In this document: positions 43,901 to 54,106 of the stretch, piece by piece
Numbering within the stretch: the first letter of the stretch is position 1
Layout of the letters: each line of letters opens with the position of its first letter
NCBI GenBank assembly: GCA_013433145.1
Contig: CM024179.1
Span: 4,016,501-4,080,500 of the forward strand
Length of the DNA stretch: 64,000 nucleotides
DNA from: Ascaris suum
Taxonomy: Eukaryota; Nematoda; Chromadorea; Rhabditida; Ascarididae
Reading direction: 5' to 3'
Notes under the pieces: generated by a model
What the model was told of the DNA's origin: nothing
What the model saw: only the letters and a program-made list of their open reading frames with translations
The model's database searches: none
Translations under genes and position numbers: made by a program

Positions 43901-45610
43901 ATCTCTTCTGTTCTTTTATGGTATAAATTTTTGCTCCGTGAACGAGAGCACATGACGATGGCGAGAGGGCACATTTAGGGGAGAGAGGACGAGCGATGTA
44001 GACAAGGCGGACGACGGTTTCAAAACAGCGTGTAATATGTAATTACTGCAGCATTTATCAAAGGAATGAAATCTTGATGTAGCTGTTGTTATAGGAGAAC
44101 TTAAAGCAACGTACACGTTAAATTTGCAGAGGAAGAAAGGATAGGAATGCAGATTGCAAAAAATTGAATAACTGCAAATAAATACGGCTTATTGCAGCGA
44201 TTGTTTACAGCCTTTAAGAATTTTTGCAGCAAAGTGATGGGCTGAAATTGCGCCAGCCTATATGGAAATTTCTTTCTTGGGTGAGGAGGACTGAGAAGGT
44301 ATGGAAGGGTGTTTGATTGGGATTTAAAGTTATCAAAAGTTAGGGCAACCTTGACATTGAGACCACAAACGGTGACTTTTCTACCTTTCAGTGAAATTTC
44401 GTTTAATTTACCTCGAAATTTGTAAAATTTCTTTCACAGCCTCTATCGAGCCAACACAACCCCACACAGTTCGGGAATATGGAATGCGTTAGTGTGCCGG
44501 ATATACGTTTCGAGGCTGGCAAATTTATTTGCGACGGACGCATCATGTCTTCTGAGCAGCAAGGATCTGTGCCTACTAGTATGCTTTTTAAGCATCGCCT
44601 ACCGAAACCAGATCGACCACCACCAATCAAGAAGTTCCTCTCGGAGGCTAAAGTGGTGTCGGCACTACACTCACTAGCCAATGGATCGTCACCTATTCAA
44701 CCTCACGGTGCGTCTTCTAGAAGCGAGGAAATTCCGCCGAAGACAAAGTGTGGCTTTCGCTTGGATGGCAATCGCGAATACCCCGTCCCTCGCGGCGGGC
44801 TGAACAGCATGAAAAGAGGTACTTCTTTCTGCAAACTACAAGACACTCGTTCTGTCATGACTGCTCATTTTCATCCGGAAAAGCTATGATTGAGAATTTT
44901 GTATGTAGGAATTTGTGTTCTCAGAAGCGTGTGTAGATTAGATTGCTCAGAGTCTGTAGAATTGGGCTTTCGGAAGGTCAATTCGCCAAAAGTCTTTTAT
45001 TTTGGGGATGCGTTATGACGAGGGATGCGACTTGTCGATTTTATCTTCAGTATCATTGACGGATCAAGATTACTTAAATTGTTCGGTGTTATGAATGTGA
45101 AATCATTTTCGAAGCCGCATTCTCCTTTCCTTCTCTATTTATATTATTATTAGAGTCCATCTGTGGGGGTTGACAAGATGTGGTCCAATTCATCCTGAAA
45201 GTCAAATGTAGCAATAAGGTACAGCAGACCTGGAATTTCAGGAACATGATATGAATTTAAATTAAATATGCTGATGAATTTATCGGGGAGTGCGAGCCGA
45301 GAGTCGCTAAGCCAAAGTAACTTCAGCGAAATAAGTGATCGCATTACTTATTGTAGGTGAATCTTCTATGATGCAAACTGGTCCAATAGATTTGGAGCGT
45401 ATCGAAAGGATTATTCAGAGTGCTGAGGATTTGCTTCGTCGTAGAAAGGCGACCATTGAGGCGGAGGCTAAGCGCCAAAACGATCGGGGCACTGATAGTC
45501 TGCAGCCTCCACAGATGAATGCAAAACACAGTCCAGACTCGTTCTACTGGCTAACTGATGTCGACATGGATAAGCTGGCTGTAAACTGTGACGCTTCCGG
45601 CAGTCAGTAG
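37964..45610 (+). CDS. duplicated nematode protein with TRF2/HOY1 PH-like domain, copy A (659 aa)
   Basis: Function unknown. Nine-exon model: 37964-38140, 39882-40056, 40373-40449, 41435-41608, 42183-42334, 42846-43170, 43275-43541, 44440-44818, 45357-45610. All joints are in phase and the sum is exactly 660 codons. Exon 1 carries FTCITTRQLKVVLDLCDE. Exon 2 is basic (KKKATKRVKG, SRSRPRKKQ), a likely nuclear signal. Exons 3-5 (residues about 117-250) resemble the PH-like domain of plant/fungal TRF2/HOY1: VLVRFSFATNRMTYDF, then KVRYSIQFDDIASMTF, then HLN-LVNPAKQEYC. Exon 6 is Ser-rich. Exon 8 has KKFLSEAKVVSALHSL. Exon 9 has a coiled coil (LERIERIIQSAEDLLRRR) and ends in FYWLTDVDMDKLAV. A TTGCAG acceptor about 40 bases upstream of the ATG (37921-37923) suggests leader splicing or a 5' UTR intron. 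Exon 7 is the least certain. The PH-like call is by pattern only. Confidence 0.75.
39249..39817 (-). pseudogene. antisense broken reading frame in intron 1 of copy A
   Basis: The minus frame 39817-39593 (74 codons) includes CIRCKRLCG and ends in FKYMIVSELNKLKRES. A one-base shift then continues into another open frame with EQRELRTYLRNEPGICFRN, and a third frame covers 39569-39249 (106 codons). Intron 1 of copy B is only 229 bases against 1741 here, so this is probably an inserted element fragment or decayed gene. Family not recognised. Confidence 0.3.
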
Positions 45611-45955
45611 GTCCTTCGACAACTGCGATTGTACGGTTGAGATTTGTTCAGATTGGTTGTTGCGAAATTGGGATTTTTCGATATTTAGAATTCGGTTATC
45701 ATGCACTGTTCATTACCTTATTGGTCCTACAATCTATTTTCACCAGTTTGTGAGAAGGTTGCCTCTGAAAAAGCGCGCATGAAAGCTGCCGAACATAACT
45801 TTGTTCGAGTAGCATATATTCAAAGGGGTGCTACTGTGAACCGTGAATTTTATCGTTTGTTTCGAGTGATCTTTACTGATTGCTTCATAATTAGGGTGTA
45901 GTCGTGTATGGAGTATTTGTGCAATCCTATAATCCTGCTTCCTCTCCTTCTCCTT

Positions 45956-46206
45956 CTTCTTTGGTTTCTAAGAGGTTATTATCACTACCGTGGATCTCAC
46001 AACTGTTCGTGATGGACATCGGGGACGCGTCATTCAGATGCTTTTCAGACTGGTTTTATATCCTCTCAGAAACTTGAAGCACTTCAATTCAGGACATCGT
46101 TGACACCAACCGAGCTACATCTCGATGTTTTCTTTCTGGCTACCTCCTTGTTTGTGTGTGATTGATTAGCTAAAGACAATGTGTTTTTGAGATGTGATCT
46201 CTGAGC
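45956..46206 (+). repeat. near-identical block shared with 60603-60853
   Basis: About 240 bases downstream of the last exon of each copy match with about three differences (GTTGACA/GTTAACA, GTGTGATTG/GTGTGGTTG, GTGATCTC/GTAATCTC). Flanking DNA is far more diverged. No open frame is shared. It may be 3' UTR or simply a conversion tract. Confidence 0.85.
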
Positions 46207-47499
46207 TTTGAGTAATTGTTATGGTTGTCGGTGTTCTGAACGTTTTCTGCTCTCCTGCCGTCTCAGTATATCACTGTAGGGGCCTTGAAAATTGCCTTAT
46301 GTTTAAAGATAATATAAATGTATAGAAACAGGCTAGCGAAGGGATGGGTTCGAGTAAAATTTTCGAGCAACACTGATGGAAGTGGTGGATTGGGTACTAG
46401 CTGCAGCCATTCGTGAAGGTGCTTTGAAACGGCGAATTAGTACCATGTTTTCCCTTAAAAACCTTTAATGAGGGGAATTTGAAATAATGGAGGTATTTAT
46501 TCCCAAATTCTGCTTGCACCTAACTAACGACTTAGATGCGACGTCTACAACGTACCAGGGAACCTTCATGTTTCAATGGACCTTCATGAATCCTGTTTGG
46601 TCTTAAAAAGTCAGTTAAAGTATGGGGAGTGGAAGAAGGAGGGTCCACGAGAACGCTTCTTCCTTCATCACACAGCTGCAGTTCTTGTCACCATTATGAT
46701 TTTGCTTGGTTATCGTTTATCTATCACTTCTTTGTTTTATTCTCAGAATCGAATCACGTGGTTTGCGCTCGATATTTCTGCTATCTTGGGCTGCGCTTTC
46801 GGTGACAGTTACTTGGTCATTTAATTGTTCTGATGCAAGATGTTGAGTGCATTTATAAGAGCATGTCTGAGTTTTTTGCTTTTTTGATGCGATGAATCGG
46901 TTTTGACGTGAGTTATGTTTTATGAATTTACCAAGGACTTCGGATCTGGAGGTGTGGGGCAAATCGAAAAAGCATCGAGAAGGACTTCGCTTCTTGTTGA
47001 CGGGGAAGTTTTACTCTACGAGTTACCGCCTTAATGCGCTAGCAGTTGTAGCGCTTTCACATCTGGTGCTTGTTCAGTCTGCTGCTTGTTCGCATCCGAG
47101 GTAAACTGGTGGTGTACAAGGAGGATGGTTTATGGTTTGTTTTGTTGAGACCCAGTCTGTTTTGACGATGGTGGGATTTGTCCGATCCCGCCTATTGCAT
47201 TGTTTTGGTATTGGTTTGTTATTGGTATTCAATGCTTCGGCTTATAGTCAAGTAAAGTGATGTGTTTATAAGTGTTCAATTGCATTTATGGTTAACACTG
47301 ATTCTGCTATCGCTTTATTGCATTGCTATTTGGTTCTGCGCTGTAAATACCAGAAAAGGTTTTTGCAGAAACGGAGGGATCATCAAGTAAAGATGTTGAC
47401 AAAAACCGACACAGTGAGATTCTATTTTATACAAACTCGAAATGTATTCGGGGAAAGTGAAGTAAGTGAAAGTAAGTGACAGAGCAAAAGGCAGGAAGG

Positions 47500-47941
47500 A
47501 CGATGAAAAGTCGGTTGAATTGCCATCACCCATTGTTTTCTCTGCTATTTCACATCGCTTTGAAGGCTTTTTCATATGTTTATGAACGAACCAGACGCAA
47601 GACATCTTCATGTTTCCAGTCACATTTAAATCATGTAGTATTTTTGGAATAGCCTGGTGTCCCATATTTTTTGTAATGGGTCGTCGACCTTTGTTGCTGA
47701 TCATTCATAGCGAATCGCATGAAACCCGGTGAAGTCGTTTTGGAGGTGAAACTGGCAGACTGGCGGAAAGAGACAATGCACAGACGCTAAATATAGATAG
47801 GGCAACACCATAGTACACGTAAATTGACCAGGCCGCACATAAACAAAAATTTTCCAAAGTAGGTCGCGAAGAACGCTTGTGGTCTTCGATGGTTTCTTTA
47901 TCCATACAGGGCTTCTTCTGCCGACCAGAATTTTGACTCAT
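47500..47941 (-). mobile_element. mariner/Tc1-type transposase relic
   Basis: The minus frame at about 47893-47860 reads IEDHKRSSRPT, which matches the mariner N-terminal hallmark (LEDKPRSGRP). A second frame at about 47662-47530 reads GHQAIPKILHDLNVTG and then WFVHKHMKKPSKRCEIA, which parallels the mariner second helix-turn-helix and the WVPHEL....R.E(I/V)C segment. The two parts lie in different frames, and the catalytic Asp-rich part is not seen, so this is a dead fragment. It lies between units A and B and has no counterpart after unit B. No terminal inverted repeats were found by eye. Confidence 0.45.
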
Positions 47942-48779
47942 TTTTACCGATCAAACTTCAGCTTCCGTTACCTTCCCATTTTCTGGCTGATGAGATTCCG
48001 CTTTAGCCGGATGCCTTCAATTGGAATCTCGTGACGGTGCTGGCGCACATTTTGGTTCGAACGGTTTTCGGTTGCGACGGAATTGTGGGCTAAGGCACAG
48101 CCCCTGTGCGAGGAATCGATGGTGCGGGAACAAATGAACTTCGACTGCAAAGGAAATTTCAGTTTTTATCAACAAAAACTTACTTTTCGGCATACTTCCA
48201 GACGTGACGAAGTCGACTCTCGAAGGAATGGATGCAGCCAGTGATTGTTTGTGATTTTTGAAGATTATTTTGAAGATCCTCTAATCATTTATCGACTAGA
48301 CGAAAGTTACCTCGATTGCTGTAGTCACTGCAAACATGATACCATTCACAGTTGCTTCAGTGCTTTGTGAATGTGACAGTCTCATGGACAGTCTTATAAA
48401 TTGAAGTTAACACATTGGGATGGGAAAGAGGTATCCTCTTGGAGAAGGCACAAATGGTTGAGGAAATGTGAGTGAAAGATTCGGATAGAACGAATGGTGT
48501 GATCGAAAATGTTCCCAGCTTGAGTGCGTGCGATTAGGGTCACAACTGGAAAAAATTGCATTTCGCGAGACTAACCGCATCTCGGAATTCGGCCATGAAA
48601 GCTGTCTACGGCGCAGAAAAAACTTTAGGTGACGGCGTGTTAAGGTGTCTTACCTTGATCAATTTTTAAATGAACTCAGCTGGCTCAGATGACCTTCATC
48701 TCCACATTTTCTCACACTTTCACGAGAACAGGCTAACAATGCCCAGTCTGCGATTAATTCACAAGTCATTCAGGCGGTT

Positions 48780-49230
48780 TCCCAACTTTGTGGGCTACTG
48801 AACTCACTGTTAGATTAGTGAGGACGGACAGTCGAAAAGCTTTTTTTGAAGATGCACCCGTAGTCAACTGCATATGTTGCAATGCCAATCCCAGCATCCT
48901 CCTGCACAGATGGCAAACTTGCTCAAGCACTGTGTTTAAGTGGAGTGGGAAACTTATGAGTCGTTGGCGCTTACGTTGTTGTTCTCAACACACATTTTTC
49001 ATATATTGGAGGAAGTGATAAGTCCCTGCTGGCTTGGACCACTTTTCTCCCAGAAGTCAGGTGCTGGGTGTCAATGAAATCGGAGTGCGATACCTTGTGA
49101 TGTTTGTGGTCCTCGAACTTTTGCTCAGCATGGACATTTCAAGCATCCAACAAGTGATAATTCGATAACGCAGTGTCCAAAGTGTACGATAGGTAGAGTA
49201 CAGTCTTGCAGCCCGGTTCCGGCATGAAGC
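48780..49230 (+). pseudogene. Cys-rich zinc-finger-like fragments, unit B
   Basis: Plus-strand frame 48788-49018 contains VNCICCNANPSILLHRWQTC. Further on, about 49093-49225 contains PCDVCGPRTFAQHGHF and QCPKC. These CxxC...H...C patterns look like zinc-binding modules and the second is related to the fragment at 36640 in unit A. Stops and frame changes between them prevent a gene model. Confidence 0.25.
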
Positions 49231-49284
49231 TCGAGGTAAATTCCGGCGTGTGGGCCTAGCGTTGAGTTGGAGAATAGAGATTTC

Positions 49285-50001
49285 AGGACGTTTTGAGCGC
49301 TTCAGTCACAGTGTGGTGGCCCGCTTGCGAATTTCCTTTGCGTCGACCTTGACCTTGAAAATCTGGGTGTTGTTGGTCTAATCCCAGAGCACCATGTCCC
49401 GCAAGTTCCAGAGGACCGATTGCATCGGCTTCTGACTCGGGAAATCGAGCTTTGGTTGAGCCAGCGAGTTCCCATTGTTCAGGAGGCGATGGGCTTAACG
49501 CGTTTCTTATTCGTCTCCCGACCAAAAACTCATGTCAAATAATTGTTTCCTTGAGAAAGCCCTGGCCGTGAGATCGCTGCAGCGGACTTTCGCAACACGG
49601 GTGGCTCGGTGGTGATCGTTCAGAGCGTGAGGTGTTATTGAGACACCACTTTACGACAACCCAAATCATGAAAATAGCGAACGATGCTGGCTCAGGTGTT
49701 CTCTGATATCTTCTCCAAATCTCGGTTGCTAGAGTTCGGAGCAGTTCTAACACGTGGCGCCGGACACCGCCTCGAGATAACTGTTTGGACAGAGCGAGAC
49801 AGAGCTCTACTGCTGGTGCTGTCTTCATCGAAGCACTGGGAGCATAGGCGTGCCATGCGATCAGTAGCGGCCAGTCCCGAAAGCACGGTTGAAACAACCG
49901 ATCGTCTGCTTTCAGTTAGTTTGCAGCTTGTGCTCCTAGAGCCTAATCCTTCGCGTCGAACTCCATTCCAGTCCCTCCAGCTGCGTAATACCCTGCCATA
50001 A
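49285..50001 (+). other. GC-richer coding-like frames of unknown family
   Basis: A plus-strand frame from about 49290 to a TAA near 49540 has no ATG start but is open for about 80 codons (text includes VDLDLENLGVVGLIPEHHV and TREIELWLSQRVPIVQEAMG). A second frame at 49684-50001 (105 codons) includes FGAVLTRGAGHRLEITVWTE. An overlapping minus frame at 49692-50108 is also open, so strand is not certain for the second. GC content is visibly higher than the surroundings, and unit A lacks this DNA. Could be exons of an unrecognised gene or an inserted element. Confidence 0.3.
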
Positions 50002-50405
50002 CGTTTTCCAATATTCCGCAACGTCCAGTAAGCTCTTCTATGATGGGCCAGTTTCACTGAAGAAAACATGAAAAAGCAAAACCTCTCAGGGCTCATGGCG
50101 CGAACCAATATTTATGTGCGTCATAAGCCGCCCATTTTCACTCGCGATTCACCAAACAAATCCGAATGCTGCTGCGCAATTCTAGCGCATAGCTACAATC
50201 ACTGTTGCTCGTAGCCCCTTCAGGTAGACGGTCGTTTCCTTTTGCTACTTGCCGCTTTATGGTTCTCTTACCAAACTTTCAAAGGTTTTGGCAATTCTGG
50301 TGGTCGTAACCCCGGTTTGATGCAAGTTTGCAGGCAGTTGCGAAATCACATATGCTAACATGGTGCATTAGTGAATTTGCGCATGTATGTCTCTCTGTCC
50401 GTTCG

Positions 50406-51180
50406 TTAGTGGGTGCGTTCTTTCATTACTTCATTTTGCGGCTGATTGCTTATTTATCGAATCCGCCGCAACTCTTCTGTGTCACACTTTCTGTTAGGGA
50501 TTTGGCAAGGTTTGACTTTCGTGGAGTTGGATGATATGAATGCAGACAGTTTGCAGTAGCTTAAATCACAGGCGACGAATGCTGCGATCGAATTCACAGG
50601 GTTGCCTCGGAAAACCTCAGTACCTTCACGATTCGTCTTAACGCTAACCCACTTGCACTTGAAGTTGTTCTGAAACTTAGAGTTTTGGTTTGATAAGCAG
50701 TCGGCCGTGATATTCTAACGTCTGGGAGGTTTTCGTCTCAGTCACTTGCGCTCCAATACTCCTATATTTGAAGTTCTGCCCGTATGCACGAAAACAATCA
50801 AGGTGAGGCCGTTTTACTGCATTCTACTGCAAATGAAGAAAACGATGCATAGTGTCCTCCACTTTCATGTTGAACAGATAAGCAACTGATCGAGTTCATG
50901 AAATTCATCGGATCTGTGGAACCTTAACCTTATATGCTTTTCTCAAATTGTTGGTATGGAAATTCTGCTCGGCTTGCTGTCGGACAGATGGAGCGTAGCG
51001 TTCTCCCCGTCTCATCGGAACGATGACTGATCGTTATGTAAGCGCCGGCGACTCTTGTTCCCATCATGGAACGCTAGCTTTATGCAACAGCAACGTTCTT
51101 GACGCACGACGAATATTTTTTCAGTTGTTCCGTCTTTTTCGACTGAGCTGAAAAAAAAAGTATTTGATCGCATCCGACTT
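50406..51180 (-). pseudogene. decayed copy of the possible minus-strand gene, unit B
   Basis: Counterpart of 37074-37937. The minus strand reads KKTEQLKK at about 51140 but then meets stop codons, and near the left end reads NEVMKERTH before the TAA at 50406-50408. Internal stops suggest loss of function. Confidence 0.25.
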
Positions 51181-53209
51181 GGATGTTCAGCTGTCTGAAG
51201 TCAGATGGTATATTCTATGATTGCAGTAGGCGGCTGCTGTCGAATTACGTTTTTAGGACTGTTGTGTGGCTGGCGATAGGGGCAAGCATGGAAGAGTCGG
51301 GCGAAATTCCGCCCGAGAACCCCAGCGGAAATGGTAAGAAAGAGCGCAAGAAATCAGGATCGAAACAGGGGTCATCGTTAAGAACGGCACTGTTCACGTG
51401 CATCACCACCAGACAACTGAAGGTGGTGCTGGATCTATGCTATGAGGTTCGCCTCCTAATGCCTAATGTTTTTCTTATTTAAATAGAGCGCAAGTGCAGG
51501 TATTGGTCGTTTTATGAGCCTCATCTCTAATATTCATCGTTTGCGAAAAGTTGAGGGTTTTATGGATCTTCCTGTTAAGTTTACGTTACCTGCGGACTTA
51601 AGCTGCAGGACGACTGGCAGAAAATTTGAATATAGGAAGGAAAAAAGCTGGCAGTTTCAATTTTTTGAACGTCAGTTTGAGATTCAGCTTCAATTGCAGC
51701 TAGAAAAAAGAAGGGCTTCAGGAGGCAATGATGGAAACGCAAACATTGAGGCTCTTGTCAATTCTTTATCAAAAAAGAAGGCGACCAAGAGGGTTAAAGG
51801 TCCCACCATTCCAAGATCACGTTCGCGCCCTCGCAAGAAGCAGCTGGATGGTGAGTCACTGCTTACAGGGCATTCTTTTCGTAGCGTGGAACTGTGGTGT
51901 CGTCGGATCTCCGTTCTCTCTTTCGTTGATTGAGCCGTAGTTTTCCAGAGACCATGTTCTGTTCTCCTAGCAGTATGACGACAAAGTTGGAAAAAGCTTG
52001 TCGTGAATGTCACTAACAGATAAGAAGATGCTTTCAGAATTGTTTCGTGTAGCAATTTTGATAAAATACCTTTGCATTACAGCAGATCTGTTTTTATGTG
52101 CAGCATGCTTGGCCATATTGATATATATATGTGGTTTGAGTGGTAAACTTGCAAAACGGTGCCAGAGCTTTATTTGGCAATACTAAATTTCCAAGGATAC
52201 TAAATTCTCACGCGTAAACTCATTTTCCGGCTTGCTGTATGACTGTCGCATGTGTTGCTGCATAAGTCTCAAACTTCCAATATTTTATGCTCTTTGGCAA
52301 TATCTTTTCTTGTTTTATTTTTGCTTTTTTAATTCGGTACCTCTGCTTCTGTTCCGAAGCCTTCCTATAGTTATCTATGAAAATAGTCTTTGACGCATTA
52401 TATGTTCCGTCGATGTGGGCTAGGTAGTTTCATATCCTTAAGGAAAAGAGATCCACCAAACACCGAAAAGTGGTTTCGGGGTCCACAAGAGAATAAAGGT
52501 GACCCTTTCTGTTATTTTGCCATTGTGGAATAATTGATTCTCAACGATATTCATTGGCCATGACGGCATCTTAGAACGAAAGCCGAAGGAGGGGGAGGGG
52601 GAAGGGGAAGTGCGGGAGAATTTAAGTGTGAAGGATAAAGCCGCACCCTTTTGCGGTTTTTTGAGATTAATTCATCTAGGTGCTTTATTGTGCATTTTCT
52701 TGTTCGAAAGTCCAGGAAGTTTGCGTCGAAATTTCCATTCCATCGTTATCCTACTCTTATGGATTTATTCTAAAGTGCAGAAAACGCATATTATTAGAGT
52801 TGTGGTTCGTGTTTCTTATGTTCGGGTACCAACCGCGCAACAAGCATTCCCACAGTTTTATTTAGTTGAATATTGCTAAACATACGCGGTTTGCTTGTTC
52901 AGTTCAACAAAGGTTTCAGCATCCATCTGCTTAGGCATCTTCCTGCGCCGTACTTCCTAGTTCAGCACTGCGCTGTGCACCCTAGCTCTCTTTCTCCGAA
53001 TACTGCAGAAAATCCAGCGAGCGTTACTGGCGCCCACTTCTTTTGCTGCTTTCCTCCATACCCAAATGGTGATCAAGCGACATGCATTGATATGCGAGGA
53101 CGCAGTGGCACTGGACTTTATTACGGAAGGTGGCATCTGCAAGTAATTTGGACCCCACGCACACTTGCACCTACCCACTATCAACGCAATTTAGCCGACC
53201 CACAATAGA

Positions 53210-53729
53210 GGCGAATCAAAAAGGTGTTTCTGGAAGACGGGAGTTGAACCTGGAAAAACACCAGATAGTCTGCGCTGTAGAGGGAAATATTTGGATGATT
53301 GCCCTGTGCAAGGTTATAGGAAGGATCCACTGGATGATACAGAGTGCATGAAACGAGTGAGGGAAGTGAGGCTTCGGAGTGGGATGGCCGGTTGCTTCTG
53401 GCGATGCGCGAGACGTGGGGCTTCGGTGAGCCTTATAGCCCTGTTGCCGATGGCAGCTACTGAGCGGCAGGCGAACCGCAAACTGGTGCCTTGTTGGCAA
53501 CCGCTGGAGAACTTCTCTATGGTGCGATTGCTCCTAGGCAGCATTTTGGGTCCGTTGGCTCGAGGAGTCGATTTGACGGATCGCTTACCCGTCCGCTCGT
53601 CCCGCCCCCGAGTCCTTTCGATGCTCGCTTTAATGTATCACGATCATCCGGAGATAAGGGCGGTTGCTCATTCCTTGGGAGTTGAAGCTGCTGGGTATGG
53701 CGCTGAACAACCAACCCAAGATATCTACT
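53210..53729 (+). mobile_element. GC-rich internal fragment next to an LTR, possibly retrotransposon-derived
   Basis: A 147-codon plus frame (53291-53734) overlaps open frames on the other strand. Its start includes CRGKYLDDC and a later Cys, weakly like the zinc-knuckle region of BEL/Pao gag. It directly abuts the LTR at 53730. There is no polypurine tract before the LTR, and no reverse transcriptase motif is seen. Origin uncertain. Confidence 0.25.
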
Positions 53730-54086
53730 TGTGACCTAGCGTTGCAGTGATCACTTTTATTCGTATAGTCGATTCTCGTTCATTATTCCTCACAAAATGC
53801 TCTCGAACAACTTCTGTCCTCTTGTGCTGCCCCAAGCGACATCTGAGGCCTATATAAGTCGGGCTTCGGCCTGTCAGAATCGGTCTTTTCCATTCTTCGG
53901 TCTTCATTGCCAGTCTTCATTCGTCAGTTCTTCAATCAGCAGCCTTTTTTTGTTACCGCTCGCCTCTCGCTATTCTACTCATTCTTGGGAACTACGGCGT
54001 TCCCCAATAAACCATTTTACTATCTCCGTGTCCCTTCATGTTCCAAGCGGCTTCCCTCTTCACGCCGCCGCTGCAGAGTTATAACA
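53730..54086 (+). mobile_element. long terminal repeat of a retrotransposon (357 bp)
   Basis: Starts TGTGACC and ends TAACA, giving the canonical TGT...ACA ends. Inside are a TATATAAG box at 53851 and an AATAAA at 54006, in the order promoter then polyadenylation signal. Two bases after the end comes TGGCGGCCACAAATACAA, a primer-binding site of the form expected for a tRNA 3' end (TGG first). It sits in intron 2 of copy B of the duplicated gene, where copy A has a short intron. No second LTR copy is seen in the window, and no target-site duplication flanks it, so it is a truncated 5' end and not a clean solo LTR. Confidence 0.65.
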
Positions 54087-54088
54087 GC

Positions 54089-54106
54089 TGGCGGCCACAA
54101 ATACAA
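54089..54106 (+). promoter_or_regulatory. primer-binding site of the LTR element
   Basis: TGGCGGCCACAAATACAA begins two bases after the LTR. It would pair with the CCA end of a cellular tRNA to prime minus-strand DNA synthesis. The tRNA species was not determined. Confidence 0.55.

Larger units (their letters stand above)
34200..47300 (+). repeat. tandem duplication unit A (about 13 kb)
   Basis: Collinear with unit B at about 48100-62100. Anchors in order (A/B): ATGAACTTCGACTGCAAA at 34227 and 48132; a non-coding block near 36880 and 50205; first coding exon 37964 and 51288; exon 4 at 41435 and 55609; exon 6 at 42846 and 57284; last exon 45357 and 59937; CACTACCGTGG block 45983 and 60630; GAGACCCAGTCTG at about 47150 and 61850. 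The offset drifts from about 13.3 to 14.7 kb because each unit carries private insertions. The outer edges are approximate. Confidence 0.85.
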
